From: Arthrobacter sp. Bi26
Lineage (GTDB): Bacteria; Actinomycetota; Actinomycetes; Actinomycetales; Micrococcaceae
Direction of reading: 5' to 3'
Assembly: GCF_918697925.1 (NCBI RefSeq)
Contig: NZ_CAKKMF010000047.1
Coordinates: 1 to 37,716 of the forward strand
DNA: 37,716 nucleotides
Part shown: positions 7,716 to 16,599 of the stretch, piece by piece
Numbering within the stretch: position 1 is the first letter of the stretch
Layout: every line of letters begins with the position of its first letter
The notes under the pieces: generated by a model
The model's input: only the letters and a program-made list of their open reading frames with translations
Told to the model about the DNA's origin: nothing
The model's database searches: none
Position numbers and translations under genes: made by a program

Positions 7716-8912
7716 TCAGAAGGACCGGGGAAGTCCCAAGTGCTTCTCGCCGATGTAGTTGCGCGTCATCTCGTCAGTAAGCGGCGCGAACGTGTACAGC
7801 CGGGCATCGCGGAAGTAACGCTGCATGGGCAGGCCGCGGAAGAAGCCCCAGCCGGCCATGACCCGCATGCCAACATCGGTGGTGGTGGTTGCAGCGTCGG
7901 ACGCTGCGAGCTTCGCCATGGCGGACCAGGTCTCATTGGTTCCCTCGCCGCCGTCGGACGCTTCTGCCGCCTGGCGCAGGAGGAGCCTGGCGGATTCAAT
8001 TTTCACGCTGGCATCCACCAGATTGTGCTGGAGCCCCTGGAAGGAGCCCACGGGGCGGCCAAAAGCGTGCCGCTGACGTGCCCATCCGACGGCGGTTTCC
8101 ATGGCTCCGCGGGCGATCCCCAAAGCCACCGCGGCCCCATTGAGCCGCTCGCCGTTGAGCGTATCCAGAACCTGGCGGAATCCCCTGTCCAGTTCACCCA
8201 AGACGTTTGCTGCCGGGACCCGCACGCCGTCGAGGTAGACGTCGCACTGCGCGAGGCCGCGGATGCCCATGGTGTCGATGATTTCGGTCCTGATCCCGGG
8301 TGTGGAGCGGGGGAGCAGGAACATGGTGATGCCGTCAATGGCGGAGCGGGTGGTTTCGCTGGTCCGGGCCAGGAGGATCAGGTAGTCCGCGTCCATCGCA
8401 CCGCCGATCCATTTCTTCTGTCCGGAGATGGAGTAGCTACCGTCCTCCAGGCGGGTGGCGTTGGTCTTCATGGCCCGGGCAACGTCAGTTCCGCCGTCGG
8501 GCTCGCTCAGTCCGAAGGACATCTTGGCTTTGCCGGCATGCAGCGGAGCCAGGAACTCTTCCTGCTGCCGGTGGTTGCCGTAGGTGTGAAGGAGCTGGAC
8601 GCCCATGTACTGGACCACCATGCTCACGGCCACCGACGTGGGGCCGGCGCCGAGTTCCTCAAGAACCACCGCCTGCGCCTGGTGTTTGGGTCCGCGGCCG
8701 TGGAGCTCGCCGTCGAGCTTGATCAGACCGGCGGCGCCAATCTCGCGGTATAGCTCGACGTCGTATTCTTCGGCTTCGTCGAACTTGTTGAGCCGCTCCG
8801 GCGTGACGTGCTCGGCGAGCATGGCGCGCACACGTGTCCGCAGCGCTGCGAATTCGTCGGGCTCGGAGATTTCGGCCGGCGGTGCCGGGCGGAAATTGTC
8901 CTGGATTGTCAT
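7716..8912 (-). CDS. Acyl-CoA dehydrogenase
   Basis: A 398-residue FAD flavoenzyme that introduces the alpha,beta double bond in an acyl-CoA. Typical segments are visible: MSFGLSEPDGGTDVARAMKT (FAD/substrate loop), SGQKKWIGGAMDADYLILLA, and RHAFGRPVGSFQGLQHNLVD in the helical domain. The C-terminal position of the medium-chain-type catalytic base is Glu381 (LTDEMTR). It follows the MaoC gene with a three-base gap and an AAGGAAG ribosome binding site inside the end of that gene, so the two form an operon. In the island it would act on the CoA ester made by the acyl-CoA synthetase at 19323, before the carboxylase step. The exact chain or branch type is unknown. Confidence 0.92.
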   Translation of the reverse strand: MTIQDNFRPAPPAEISEPDEFAALRTRVRAMLAEHVTPERLNKFDEAEEYDVELYREIGAAGLIKLDGELHGRGPKHQAQAVVLEELGAGPTSVAVSMVVQYMGVQLLHTYGNHRQQEEFLAPLHAGKAKMSFGLSEPDGGTDVARAMKTNATRLEDGSYSISGQKKWIGGAMDADYLILLARTSETTRSAIDGITMFLLPRSTPGIRTEIIDTMGIRGLAQCDVYLDGVRVPAANVLGELDRGFRQVLDTLNGERLNGAAVALGIARGAMETAVGWARQRHAFGRPVGSFQGLQHNLVDASVKIESARLLLRQAAEASDGGEGTNETWSAMAKLAASDAATTTTDVGMRVMAGWGFFRGLPMQRYFRDARLYTFAPLTDEMTRNYIGEKHLGLPRSF

Positions 8913-8915
8913 GGC

Positions 8916-9410
8916 CTACTTCCTTTTCATGATGAAGCTGCTGCTGAACGTCATGACGGTGGAACCGTCCTGTTTCAGTACGGAGTAATCGATTTTCCAG
9001 ATGCCCTGGTCCGGCTTTTTGGTCTCGCGCGCCATGGCTACCGTGGCCTCAACATGGATAGTGTCCCCGATGAACACCGGGGCGAGGGCACGGACCTCAT
9101 CCAGGCCCAGCCATGCGACCACGTTGCTGAAATACCCCGTTTGGGTCATCAGGCCCAGGCCCAGGGACATGGTCAGCGGCCCGTGGGCGATGCGCTGTCC
9201 GAACGGCGTCGTTGCCGCATAGGTTTCATCCAGGTGCAGGGAGACGAGGTCGCCGGTGAGGCCCGCCCACTGGACCAGATGTGCATCCGTGATGGTCATA
9301 CCTGCCGTGCGGACCACGTCGCCTGCCACCAGATCTTCCCAGTAGTGGTCAGGGCGGCCTTTGGGTTGCGGCAGGGTGGTGCCGGCCAGTTGGGGATCGA
9401 TGCTGTGCAT
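8916..9410 (-). CDS. MaoC-family (R)-specific enoyl-CoA hydratase
   Basis: A 164-residue hotdog hydratase. The motif LTGDLVSLHLDETYAA supplies the Asp54/His59 pair and is followed by FGQRIAHGPLT, the second part of the hydratase signature. It would add water across an enoyl-CoA double bond or act in the dehydration direction. The start is supported by AGGAG about seven bases upstream. First gene of the minus-strand maoC-fadE operon, diverging from accD with operator 9485-9500 between them. It differs clearly from the second MaoC protein at 24371, so the island carries two hydratases that probably act at different steps. Confidence 0.9.
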   Translation of the reverse strand: MHSIDPQLAGTTLPQPKGRPDHYWEDLVAGDVVRTAGMTITDAHLVQWAGLTGDLVSLHLDETYAATTPFGQRIAHGPLTMSLGLGLMTQTGYFSNVVAWLGLDEVRALAPVFIGDTIHVEATVAMARETKKPDQGIWKIDYSVLKQDGSTVMTFSSSFIMKRK

Positions 9411-9484
9411 GTCTCTCTCCTGTTCGGGTGAATGAGGTCGGAGCCTAGGGGAATCGTAAGTCCACCTGGAATAAGACTAGACTA

Positions 9485-9505
9485 GCGAACGCTTGTTCGT
9501 ATACT
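9485..9505. promoter_or_regulatory. Island TetR operator 2 with -10 box (maoC/accD divergent promoter)
   Basis: GCGAACGCTTGTTCGT (9485-9500) matches the consensus at 15 of 16 positions. TATACT at 9500-9505 looks like the accD -10 box and abuts the operator, so bound repressor would block polymerase. Confidence 0.85.
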
Positions 9506-9542
9506 AATAAAGGACAGCAACTCGAATTCCTGGAGGCCCAAC

Positions 9543-11126
9543 ATGAGTGAAGCTACGATCGTCGCCCCCGCGCCGGTGTCGGACATCGAAGTCCCGGCAG
9601 CAACCGTGCACGAACAACTGACCGAGAAGCTCGCTTCGGCCCGCCTCGGTGGCTCAGAGAAGAACCGCAAGAAGATCACCGAATCAGGAAAGCTCCTCGT
9701 TCGGGAACGCCTGGCAATCCTGTTCGACGACGAAAACTACATCGAGGACGGGCTCCTCGCCCGCTATGAGGAAGGCCTGCCCGGTGACGCCGTCGTCATC
9801 GCGTTCGGCCGCGTTGACGGGCGCGAAGTGTGCGTCATCGCTAACGATTACTCCGTCAAGGCCGGCACCTGGGGCAACCGCACGTTCGAAAAGATCACCC
9901 AGGCGCAGAAGAACGCGGATGCCGCCGGCATCCCCATCGTTTACCTCTTCGACTCCGCCGGTGCCCGCATCGACGAACAGTTCGAGAGCTTCGCCGGCCG
10001 CCACGCCTGGGGCAACATCTTCTACAACCAGGTCCAGATTTCCGGTCGTGTTCCCCAGGTTTGTGCCCTTTTCGGCCCGTCGCCTGCGGGTTCGGCCTAC
10101 GTTCCGGCGCTCTGCGACATGACCATCATGGTCCGCGGGCACGCAACCGCCTACCTGGGATCACCCCGCCTGGCGGAAATGGTCACCGGCGAGAAGGTGA
10201 CGCTGGAGGAAATGGGCGGCGCCGAGATGCACTGCACGGTCTCCGGCCTGGGCGACGTCCTGGTGGAAAGCGACGAGGAAGCCCTCAACGCAATCCGCGT
10301 CTGGCTGTCCTTCCTGCCCGCAAACTGGGAAACCCCCGCGCCGCTGGCCCCCGCAATCGAGCCGCGCCCCGGACGCACCCTGCAGGAAATCGTTCCGCTG
10401 CGCGAGGCCGAGGTCTTCGACATGGAGGAATTCGTGGAATCCCTCGTGGACGAAGGATCCTGGTTCCCGTACAAGGAGTTGTTCGCTCCCGAGATGCTGA
10501 CCGGCTTCGCCCGCATCAACGGCCGGCCGGTGGGGCTGGTGGGCAACCAGCCCAGGCACATGGGCGGCTCCATCTTCCCCGACTCCTCGGACAAGGCTGC
10601 CCGCTTTATCTGGATCTGCAATGCCTACAACATCCCCATCGTCTTCCTGGTGGACATCGCGGGCTACATGATCGGATCTGCCGTGGAGCGCCAGGGCATC
10701 ATCCGGCATGGAGCCAAGATGATCTTCGCCGTCTCTGAGTGCCGGGTTCCGAGGATCACGGTCCTGGTCCGCAAGGCCTACGGCGGCGGCTACCTTGCTA
10801 TGTCCGGTGCCCCCATGAACCCGGACGCTGTCATCGCGCTGCCCACGGCCCGTCCCGCCCTGATGGGTCCGGATGCCGCAGTCAACGGCATCTACTACAA
10901 CCAGATCCACGAGATTGAGGATCCGGCAGAGCGCAAGGCGTTCATCTTGGCTAAGCAAGCCGAGTACGCAGAAGGCATCGACGTCTTCAAGATCGCCAAC
11001 GCGAACGCTGTAGAAGCTGTTGTCCCCGCCAACGAGCTGCGCGCCGATCTGACCAGGCGGCTGGGCCTGTACTCCAAGCGCAAGATGGTCCCCGTGGAGC
11101 GGCGCCAGGCCGTCACCCCGGCCTAA
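9543..11126 (+). CDS. Acyl-CoA carboxylase carboxyltransferase subunit (AccD1-like)
   Basis: A 527-residue biotin-dependent carboxyltransferase (propionyl-, methylcrotonyl- or geranyl-CoA carboxylase beta family). It has both crotonase-like halves: GSAYVPALCDMTIMVRG and GEKVTLEEMGGAEMHCTVSG in the first, and FLVDIAGYMIGSAVERQGI plus LVRKAYGGGYLAMSG in the second. It needs a biotin carboxylase/BCCP partner; the one at 21705 is about 10 kb away under the same operators. GGAGG lies eight bases before the start. It leads an operon with two EthD genes, a transporter and an NTF2-like gene. The order and neighbours (FadE, MaoC, CitE-like lyase) favour a methylcrotonyl-CoA-carboxylase-like reaction, but substrate choice is an inference. 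Confidence 0.93.
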   Translation: MSEATIVAPAPVSDIEVPAATVHEQLTEKLASARLGGSEKNRKKITESGKLLVRERLAILFDDENYIEDGLLARYEEGLPGDAVVIAFGRVDGREVCVIANDYSVKAGTWGNRTFEKITQAQKNADAAGIPIVYLFDSAGARIDEQFESFAGRHAWGNIFYNQVQISGRVPQVCALFGPSPAGSAYVPALCDMTIMVRGHATAYLGSPRLAEMVTGEKVTLEEMGGAEMHCTVSGLGDVLVESDEEALNAIRVWLSFLPANWETPAPLAPAIEPRPGRTLQEIVPLREAEVFDMEEFVESLVDEGSWFPYKELFAPEMLTGFARINGRPVGLVGNQPRHMGGSIFPDSSDKAARFIWICNAYNIPIVFLVDIAGYMIGSAVERQGIIRHGAKMIFAVSECRVPRITVLVRKAYGGGYLAMSGAPMNPDAVIALPTARPALMGPDAAVNGIYYNQIHEIEDPAERKAFILAKQAEYAEGIDVFKIANANAVEAVVPANELRADLTRRLGLYSKRKMVPVERRQAVTPA

Positions 11127-11138
11127 GGCGCGCGGCAC

Positions 11139-11462
11139 ATGATCAAGGTAGTGGCCGTTATCAAAGCCAAGCCGGAGCTGACCCGGGACGAGTTCCTGCA
11201 CTTCTGGAACGTGGAGCACCCGGCCTATGTGCGCAAGCTCCCAGGCATCATCCGGTACCGGCAGAACCCTGCAATCGAGCACCGGAAGCCCTGGCCATAC
11301 AGCGGCATGGCAGAACTTTGGTTCTGCTCGGTGGCCGACGTCAAGGCCGCCTACGCAGGCCCTGAAGGCAAGGAGCTGTTCGACCACGAGCACCACTTTT
11401 TGGACAGTGTCCAATGGTTCTTGGCCGAAGAAGTCGACGTCCCGCTGGCTGTGGAGGACTGA
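11139..11462 (+). CDS. EthD-domain protein, single domain
   Basis: A 107-residue ferredoxin-like (dimeric alpha/beta barrel) protein of the EthD family. The opening KVVAVIKAKPELTRDEFLHFWNVEHP and the PGIIRYRQN segment are typical. EthD proteins accompany ether and polyketide catabolism; their chemistry is mostly unproven. It starts 12 bp after accD with only a weak ribosome binding site, so it is probably translated by coupling. A second, longer EthD protein follows three bases later. Confidence 0.85.
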   Translation: MIKVVAVIKAKPELTRDEFLHFWNVEHPAYVRKLPGIIRYRQNPAIEHRKPWPYSGMAELWFCSVADVKAAYAGPEGKELFDHEHHFLDSVQWFLAEEVDVPLAVED

Positions 11463-11465
11463 CCC

Positions 11466-12122
11466 GTGCCCAAACGCATCACCTACCTGGAGAAGCGGGA
11501 CGGCCTGGCCCGGAAGGACTTTCGCACAAACTGGTCCACGACGCACGCCGAGATTGCCCGTGCCCTGCCCGGTGTGACGGACTACCGGCAGAACCATCTG
11601 CTGGAATCCGCGCCGGGGCTCGGGGCGGGGCTGTACCGTGTGGACGGCATCGTTGAACTGTGGTTCGCCGCCGACGACGTCGTACACGCCGGCTTCGACT
11701 CCGCGGTGGCGGACCGCCTGATGGTCGATGAGCAGGAATTCCTCAGTGGCCTCACGGGGGGACCGGTGACCGCCGGCGCGCCCCACGCCCCGTGGCCGTT
11801 CAAGCTTTGGGTGCTGGCACGCTGGCGCGACGGAACTGACAACGACTTTGACGCGGTTGACCGCTGGGCGGGGCCGCTGTCTGCAACATTCGACGGCGCC
11901 CTCGGCCGGGCCGTGAACGTGCTCGTTCCCGGGGCGGATCTGTTGGTCCGCGCGGCGCTGCGCCGGGAGGAACATATTCCGGAGGTTGCCATCTCCTTCG
12001 GCTTCGCCGACGAGGCGGCCGCCCGTGCCGCCGCCAGCATGCTGCCGGCCCACGTGGACGGGGTCCAAGGTATCCTGACCGGATTGTATGCCCGCGTCGC
12101 CGAGGAACTCGTCATTATCTGA
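11466..12122 (+). CDS. EthD-domain protein, probably two tandem domains
   Basis: A 218-residue protein starting at GTG, with GGAGG about eight bases upstream inside the end of the preceding gene. Residues 1 to about 100 show an EthD pattern (RITYLEKRDGLARKDFRTNWSTTHAEI, then PGVTDYRQN). Residues about 112-218 look like a second degenerate copy: KLWVLARWRDG opens it, and the LPAHVDGVQGILTG part resembles the end of an EthD fold. It would thus be a fused, pseudo-dimeric version of its neighbour. The pair could form a hetero-oligomer on the island's pathway. Function unknown. Confidence 0.8.
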   Translation: MPKRITYLEKRDGLARKDFRTNWSTTHAEIARALPGVTDYRQNHLLESAPGLGAGLYRVDGIVELWFAADDVVHAGFDSAVADRLMVDEQEFLSGLTGGPVTAGAPHAPWPFKLWVLARWRDGTDNDFDAVDRWAGPLSATFDGALGRAVNVLVPGADLLVRAALRREEHIPEVAISFGFADEAAARAAASMLPAHVDGVQGILTGLYARVAEELVII

Positions 12123-12135
12123 TGGAGGTCCGGCG

Positions 12136-13058
12136 ATGACGCCAGTCGGCGGTGTGGTCCGCTTCGTCCTGCTCGGCGCTGCGTGGGGCTCCAGCTTCCT
12201 GCTGATGAAACTGGCGGTGCAGGGGCTTTCCCCGGGCCAGGTGGTCCTCGGACGGCTGGTCCTCGGCGCACTGGCGCTGACCCTGCTTCAGCTCGTGATG
12301 CGGCGGCCGTGGCCGCGGCAGCGCAAGCTGTGGTCGCACCTGGCGGTGACCGCCGGCGTCGGCTGCGTCCTGCCGTTCCTGCTGTTCGCGTGGGCGGCCG
12401 AGCGCATTCCCAGCGGACTCTCCAGCGTCCTGAATTCCGCCACGCCGCTGGCCACCGCGGCTGTCACCGCGCTGGCCCTGCGGCAGGAGAAAGTCACGCC
12501 GCGGAAGACCGTCGGCATCGTGGCCGGAGCCGCCGGAATCCTCGTGGTGCTCTCGCCGTGGCGGTTCTACGCCGCGGACGCCGTCGATTTGTGGGGGCAG
12601 ATGGCTTGCCTCGCGGCCGTGCTGTGCTTTGGCGTCGTTTTTTCCTATACCAAGAAGTACGTTTCGCCCTACGCGGCGGACCCCATAGGGATCCCGGCGG
12701 TCCAAATGGTCGCGGCGTCGCTGATGATGCTGGTCCTGGCTCCGCTCATTGCAGCCGGGGAAATCTCGCTGACGGCCCCGGTGGTGGTCGGCATGCTGCT
12801 GCTGGGTGTCGTCAGCACCGGCCTGGCATATGTCTGGAACTTCCGCATCATCGCCGAGTGGGGCGCCACGGCGGCGTCGACCGTCGCCTACATCCCCCGC
12901 TCGTAGGAGTGGCGCTCGGCGCGGTGGTGCTCCGGGAGGAAGTCAGCTGGAACCAGGTGGTCGGCGCTGGGGTGGTTATCGGCGGGATCGTCCTGGCCCA
13001 GTCAGGGCCGAAAGCGCCGGAGAAAGCCCCGGACGGGGAGTTGGAGGAAGCAACGTGA
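12136..13058 (+). pseudogene. EamA/DMT-family transporter broken by a one-base frameshift
   Basis: A ten-helix drug/metabolite-type membrane transporter. It starts at ATG 12136 with GGAGG seven bases upstream. The frame stops early at 12906, just after ...STVAYIP. The missing last helix is present in the next frame, where PLVGVALGAVVLREEVSW and VVGAGVVIGGIVLAQ run on to a stop at 13056-13058. Restoring one C in the C5 run at 12894-12898 gives a normal 307-residue EamA protein. The restored stop overlaps the next gene's start as GTGA, which supports the longer reading. Either the gene is newly inactivated, or the run is slippery, or this is a sequencing error. Confidence 0.85.
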
Positions 13059-13594
13059 ACACGCCCCGCGGCACAAGCACGCCCCACGATTGCGAGGACC
13101 TCAGGAGCTTTGAGGACATCAGGAATCTGAAGTCCGACTATTTCCGTCACGTTGATGCTAAGCGGTGGTCGAGCCTCCGCGCCCTCTTCCACGCCGATGC
13201 GAGGTTCCGTGGATTTCCCTTCGCCGCGGACGACGCCGACGGGTTCATCGGCGGCGTGTCAGGCTTCCTCGAGGGCGTCGAGTCGGTGCATCAGGGTTTT
13301 ATGCCCCGCCTGGCCGTCACGGGCGACGGCGGCATCCGCGGGATCTGGTCGATGCATGACTACTTGGTCTGGGCCCGCGACAGCAGGCCTTACCGGGGCG
13401 CCAGCATCCCCGGACTCTACGGAATCCGGGGATACGGCTTGTACGAGGAGGAATACCGGCGGCTCGACGGGCAATGGCGGATTGCTGCCATGCGGCTGGT
13501 GCGGACCAGAGTTGACCTCCTGGTGGGTGAACCCCTGCAGCTCCCCGGCCAGGAGTTCGGCGCACCGGACCCTGACTGGATGCCCCGAACCTGA
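13055..13594 (+). CDS. NTF2-like / SnoaL-type protein
   Basis: A 179-residue protein with the cone-shaped NTF2 fold. The diagnostic opening is EDIRNLKSDYFRHVDAKRWSSLRALFHADARF, seen in SnoaL_4-type and bile-acid-dehydratase-like members. It may act as a dehydratase, isomerase or lactone-forming enzyme; no catalytic residues can be assigned safely. The GTG start at 13055 has GGAGG seven bases upstream and overlaps the stop of the frameshifted transporter (GTGA), so the genes are translationally coupled. Last gene of the accD operon. Confidence 0.8.
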   Translation: MNTPRGTSTPHDCEDLRSFEDIRNLKSDYFRHVDAKRWSSLRALFHADARFRGFPFAADDADGFIGGVSGFLEGVESVHQGFMPRLAVTGDGGIRGIWSMHDYLVWARDSRPYRGASIPGLYGIRGYGLYEEEYRRLDGQWRIAAMRLVRTRVDLLVGEPLQLPGQEFGAPDPDWMPRT

Positions 13595-13617
13595 CCCCAG
13601 GCACCTGAACGGCCGCC

Positions 13618-14670
13618 TTAAACCACCGGGGTCAGCCCCGGCACCCCCGCGTGGACGCCGGAGGTTGCCAGATACCGGATGTGGGCGGCCGTCTCGCTCA
13701 AGGCCAGCCTGAACTGCAGCGCGCTAAGCGACTCCCAGCCCCGGGACCATGTGAGCTGCCGGGCCACCTCGTGCACCGTGGGCGCGCCCTTGCCCAGCAC
13801 GTCCAGGACTTCCCGTGAACGCTCCGCAATGTGCTTTTCGAGGACCCTTGCGCGGTGGCCCACGCCACGGAACCGGTATTCGTGTGCAGGGCAGACCTCG
13901 TAGTGGTCGTTGCCCGCGATCCGCTGCAGCGACTCAATATTGTGCCGCAGCGGATCGGTGTCGCCGCGGATCTCCAGGGACACGTTGGGGGAGATGCGGG
14001 GGAGGACATGGTCGCCGGACAACACCAGTTCGCCGTCGTCATCCCACAGGCAGATGTGCCCCGGGGTGTGGCCCGGTGTTTCCATGATGCGCCAGTTACG
14101 TCCGGCCGCGGCCAGGGTGTCCGCATCGCCCAGCCGCCGGTCGGGGTCGGCGAGGCGCCGCATGTCGTGGAGTCCCTGAGGGCTCATGGCGGCTTCGGCC
14201 ACCCGCCCCTCGGGGACGCCCCAGGTCCGCATGCGCTCGCGGTCCCGTTCCGATTCCGCATGGGCGTCATCGAACGCGGAGATGTGCCGCCGTTCCTGTT
14301 GCCCCAAAGCGATCCACGCGCCGGAGCCCCGCGCAAGGCGCGCCGCCATCCCGAGGTGGTCGGTGTGGAAATGCGTGGCCACGATCCCGCTGATTTCACG
14401 CGGCCCCACGTCCAGACGGCCCAGGGCAGCCATCAGCTGGCCGTGTCCCTCGTCGCTGTCAAAGCCGGGATCCACCACCACGCACTCATCGCCATCGAGC
14501 AGCACGTAGCTGAGCGTGTAGCGCATCGGATTTCCGGGAAAGGCAACCGGAACGCTGTGGACGCCGGGCGCCACTACCTCCACCGGCGGGAGGACGCGGC
14601 GTTGCCAGGCCTCCTTCTGGGCGGTCCCGGTGATGGTGATGCCGTTGGTCTGCATCGTCTTAGTCTGCAT
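13618..14670 (-). CDS. Metallo-beta-lactamase-fold hydrolase
   Basis: A 350-residue hydrolase with the binuclear zinc motif THFHTDHLG (His100, His102, Asp104, His105). A further ligand His lies in ETPGHTPGHICLWD and a bridging Asp in LVLSGDHVLPRI. A C-terminal extension of about 90 residues (AERSREVLDVLGKGAPTVHEVA) resembles the small helical domain of the LACTB2-like branch. Such enzymes cleave thioesters, lactones or phosphodiesters. The start is uncertain: ATG 14670 overlaps the SDR stop by 11 bases, and ATG 14655 is also possible; neither has a clear ribosome binding site, which fits coupling to the SDR gene. Third gene of the OYE-SDR-MBL operon, so a lactone- or CoA-ester-opening role is plausible. 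Confidence 0.87.
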   Translation of the reverse strand: MQTKTMQTNGITITGTAQKEAWQRRVLPPVEVVAPGVHSVPVAFPGNPMRYTLSYVLLDGDECVVVDPGFDSDEGHGQLMAALGRLDVGPREISGIVATHFHTDHLGMAARLARGSGAWIALGQQERRHISAFDDAHAESERDRERMRTWGVPEGRVAEAAMSPQGLHDMRRLADPDRRLGDADTLAAAGRNWRIMETPGHTPGHICLWDDDGELVLSGDHVLPRISPNVSLEIRGDTDPLRHNIESLQRIAGNDHYEVCPAHEYRFRGVGHRARVLEKHIAERSREVLDVLGKGAPTVHEVARQLTWSRGWESLSALQFRLALSETAAHIRYLATSGVHAGVPGLTPVV

Positions 14671-15418
14671 GGTTATTGAAAAGCGAAAAGAGTCTGGTGG
14701 CACCGCCGTCGATCAGGAGGTCCGCGCCGTTGATGTTGCGGGCGTCGTCCGTCAGCAGGTACGCGATCATGGCGCCGATTTCGGCGGGGTCAACGATGGT
14801 CTGGGTGGGGACGCGCCGGCGTACCTGGTCACGGACCTCCTGGATGACCATCGGGGTGTCCACAACGCCGGGGCAGATCGAGTTGATAGTGATTCCGGTA
14901 CCCCAGAAGTCCTCAAGGAGGGAGCGCGTGAGGTTGGCCAGTCCGGCTTTGGAGGCGGCGTAGCTCGGGTACGGGTAGCCCGTCACGCCGGCGATCGAAG
15001 CGATGTTGACGATCCGCCCCCAGTCGGCCTCGATCATTCCGGGGGAAAACGCCTTGATCAGGTTGAACGGACCCACCAGATTCACGTCCAAGGCGCGCCG
15101 GAAGGACTCCGCGGTGCTGTCCGCGAGGTACTTCCGGTCGAGGATGCCGGCCGCGTTGACCAGCGCCTGCACGGGCCCCACCTTGGCGGTCACCTCGGCC
15201 AGCAGCGTGCCGACGGCGGCCTCGTCCGCCACGTCGGCGGCAAACGCTACGGCCTTCCCGCCGGAGTCGCGGATGGCCCGGGCGGCCGCCTCGCTGCTCC
15301 CGGCGTCGAGGTCCACACAGACGATGGTGTGGCCGGACCCGGAGAGGCGGGCATTGATGCCGCGGCACATGCCGCCGCCCGCTCCGGTCACCAGGACATT
15401 GAGGGAAATGCTGCTCAT
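14660..15418 (-). CDS. Short-chain dehydrogenase/reductase
   Basis: A 252-residue classical SDR. The nucleotide-binding motif is VLVTGAGGGMCRGI (residues 8-21). The NAAG motif is at residues 88-91 and the catalytic Ser141, Tyr153 and Lys157 are in NIASIAG and YAASK. Asp36, at the end of the second strand (IVCVDLD), favours NAD(H). It would interconvert an alcohol and a ketone. AAGGAG lies upstream of the ATG. It is the middle gene of a minus-strand operon headed by the alkene reductase and followed, with an 11-base overlap, by the MBL-fold hydrolase. Confidence 0.92.
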   Translation of the reverse strand: MSSISLNVLVTGAGGGMCRGINARLSGSGHTIVCVDLDAGSSEAAARAIRDSGGKAVAFAADVADEAAVGTLLAEVTAKVGPVQALVNAAGILDRKYLADSTAESFRRALDVNLVGPFNLIKAFSPGMIEADWGRIVNIASIAGVTGYPYPSYAASKAGLANLTRSLLEDFWGTGITINSICPGVVDTPMVIQEVRDQVRRRVPTQTIVDPAEIGAMIAYLLTDDARNINGADLLIDGGATRLFSLFNNHAD

Positions 15419-15474
15419 GATGCTGTGTCTCCTTCAGGAGTTCGAGTCGGAGCGCCCGGCGTTGGGCCCCCGCG

Positions 15475-16584
15475 TCAGGTGCTGCTTGTTGCCAGCGACG
15501 GATAGTCGGTGTAGCCCTCGGGGCCACCACCGTAGATGCCCGTGGGGCGCAGGGGTTCGAGTGGCGCCTGGGTCAGGAAGCGGTCCGGGAGGTCGGGGTT
15601 AGCGATGAAGAGCCGGCCGAAGCCCACCAGGTCCGCCGTTCCGTCAGCGAGGAGTTGTTCGGCGGAAGCCTGGTCATGTCCACCCGTGACGATGACGACG
15701 CCGTCGAACAAGGCAGCGAGTTCGGCCGTGGGGACGGACGCGGCCGGCCGTTCCACGGTGGTGGACCCTGCGATCTCGGGTTCCACCAAGTGGAGGTAGG
15801 CGATTCCCAAGTCACTGACAAGGCGCACCACCGAGGAATACAGGGTGCGCTTGTCCGAGTCGTTGGCGTCCATCCATTCCGACGACGGCGAGAGGCGGAC
15901 GCCGATGCGTTCCATGGGAAGGTGGCGGGCCACCTCGGTGACTACCTCGCGCAAGAACCGCATACGGTTTTCGAGGGAGCCGCCGTAGTGGTCGGTCCGG
16001 CGGTTGGACCCGTCGTTGAGGAATTGATCGATCAGGTAGCCGTTGGCGGCGTGCAGCTCCACGCCGTCGAATCCGGCCCGGACCGCGTTCCGGGCCGCCG
16101 CTCCGTAAGCTTGGATAATCCCGGCGATCTCCGCCGCCGACAGTTCGCGGGGCGTCTCGTAAGGGATCCTGCCGGCCGCACTGCGGTACTGGTAACCGGT
16201 GATGGCAACGGGTGAAGGCGCCTTGGGGGGCAGGCCGTCCGGCTGGACACTGGAATGGGACTGCCTTCCCACGTGCCATAGCTGGGCGTAGACCACGGCG
16301 CCCTCCCGCTTTGCGGCCTCCACTACCGGCCGCCAGGCCGTCACCTGGTCCGGGGAGTAGAGCCCGGGAACCCGGGCGTAGGCCGAAGCCTGGGGCGTGA
16401 TGACGGCACCCTCGCTGATCACCAGGCCCGCACCGGCACGTTGCCCGTAGTACTCCTCCATGAGTGGCGTAGGCACGCCGTCATCATCGGCGCGGCTGCG
16501 GGTCAGCGGTGGCAGCACAATGCGGTTTCGCAGCGGCTGGCCTCCGAGGGAGAAGCTGTCAAACAGGGTGCTCTGGGGTTCCAC
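15475..16584 (-). CDS. Old yellow enzyme-family alkene reductase
   Basis: A 369-residue FMN-dependent NADPH oxidoreductase of the NemA type, which reduces activated C=C bonds (enones, enals, nitro-alkenes). Motifs: RNRIVLPPLTRSRA near the N-terminus, QLWHVGR at 101-107, the substrate-binding pair His178/Asn181 in VELHAANGYLIDQFL, and the FMN-phosphate segment VTGGHDQASAEQLL with LVGFGRLFIANPDLP. The length is typical. It leads the OYE-SDR-MBL operon and diverges from the TetR gene, with two operators between them. In the island it probably reduces an alpha,beta-unsaturated carbonyl early in the pathway; the substrate is unknown. Confidence 0.93.
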   Translation of the reverse strand: MEPQSTLFDSFSLGGQPLRNRIVLPPLTRSRADDDGVPTPLMEEYYGQRAGAGLVISEGAVITPQASAYARVPGLYSPDQVTAWRPVVEAAKREGAVVYAQLWHVGRQSHSSVQPDGLPPKAPSPVAITGYQYRSAAGRIPYETPRELSAAEIAGIIQAYGAAARNAVRAGFDGVELHAANGYLIDQFLNDGSNRRTDHYGGSLENRMRFLREVVTEVARHLPMERIGVRLSPSSEWMDANDSDKRTLYSSVVRLVSDLGIAYLHLVEPEIAGSTTVERPAASVPTAELAALFDGVVIVTGGHDQASAEQLLADGTADLVGFGRLFIANPDLPDRFLTQAPLEPLRPTGIYGGGPEGYTDYPSLATSST

Positions 16585-16599
16585 GGATGTCTCCTACTG

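Noticed and set aside
10161..12068. 635-codon open frame antisense to accD and the EthD genes
   Set aside because: No recognisable domain; composition typical of the opposite strand of high-GC genes; the plus-strand genes have clear family motifs and ribosome binding sites.
13591..13635. Terminator between the NTF2-like and MBL genes
   Set aside because: CTGACCCC and GGGGTCAG can pair over 8 bp, but the 29-base loop and lack of a T-run make it too weak to call.
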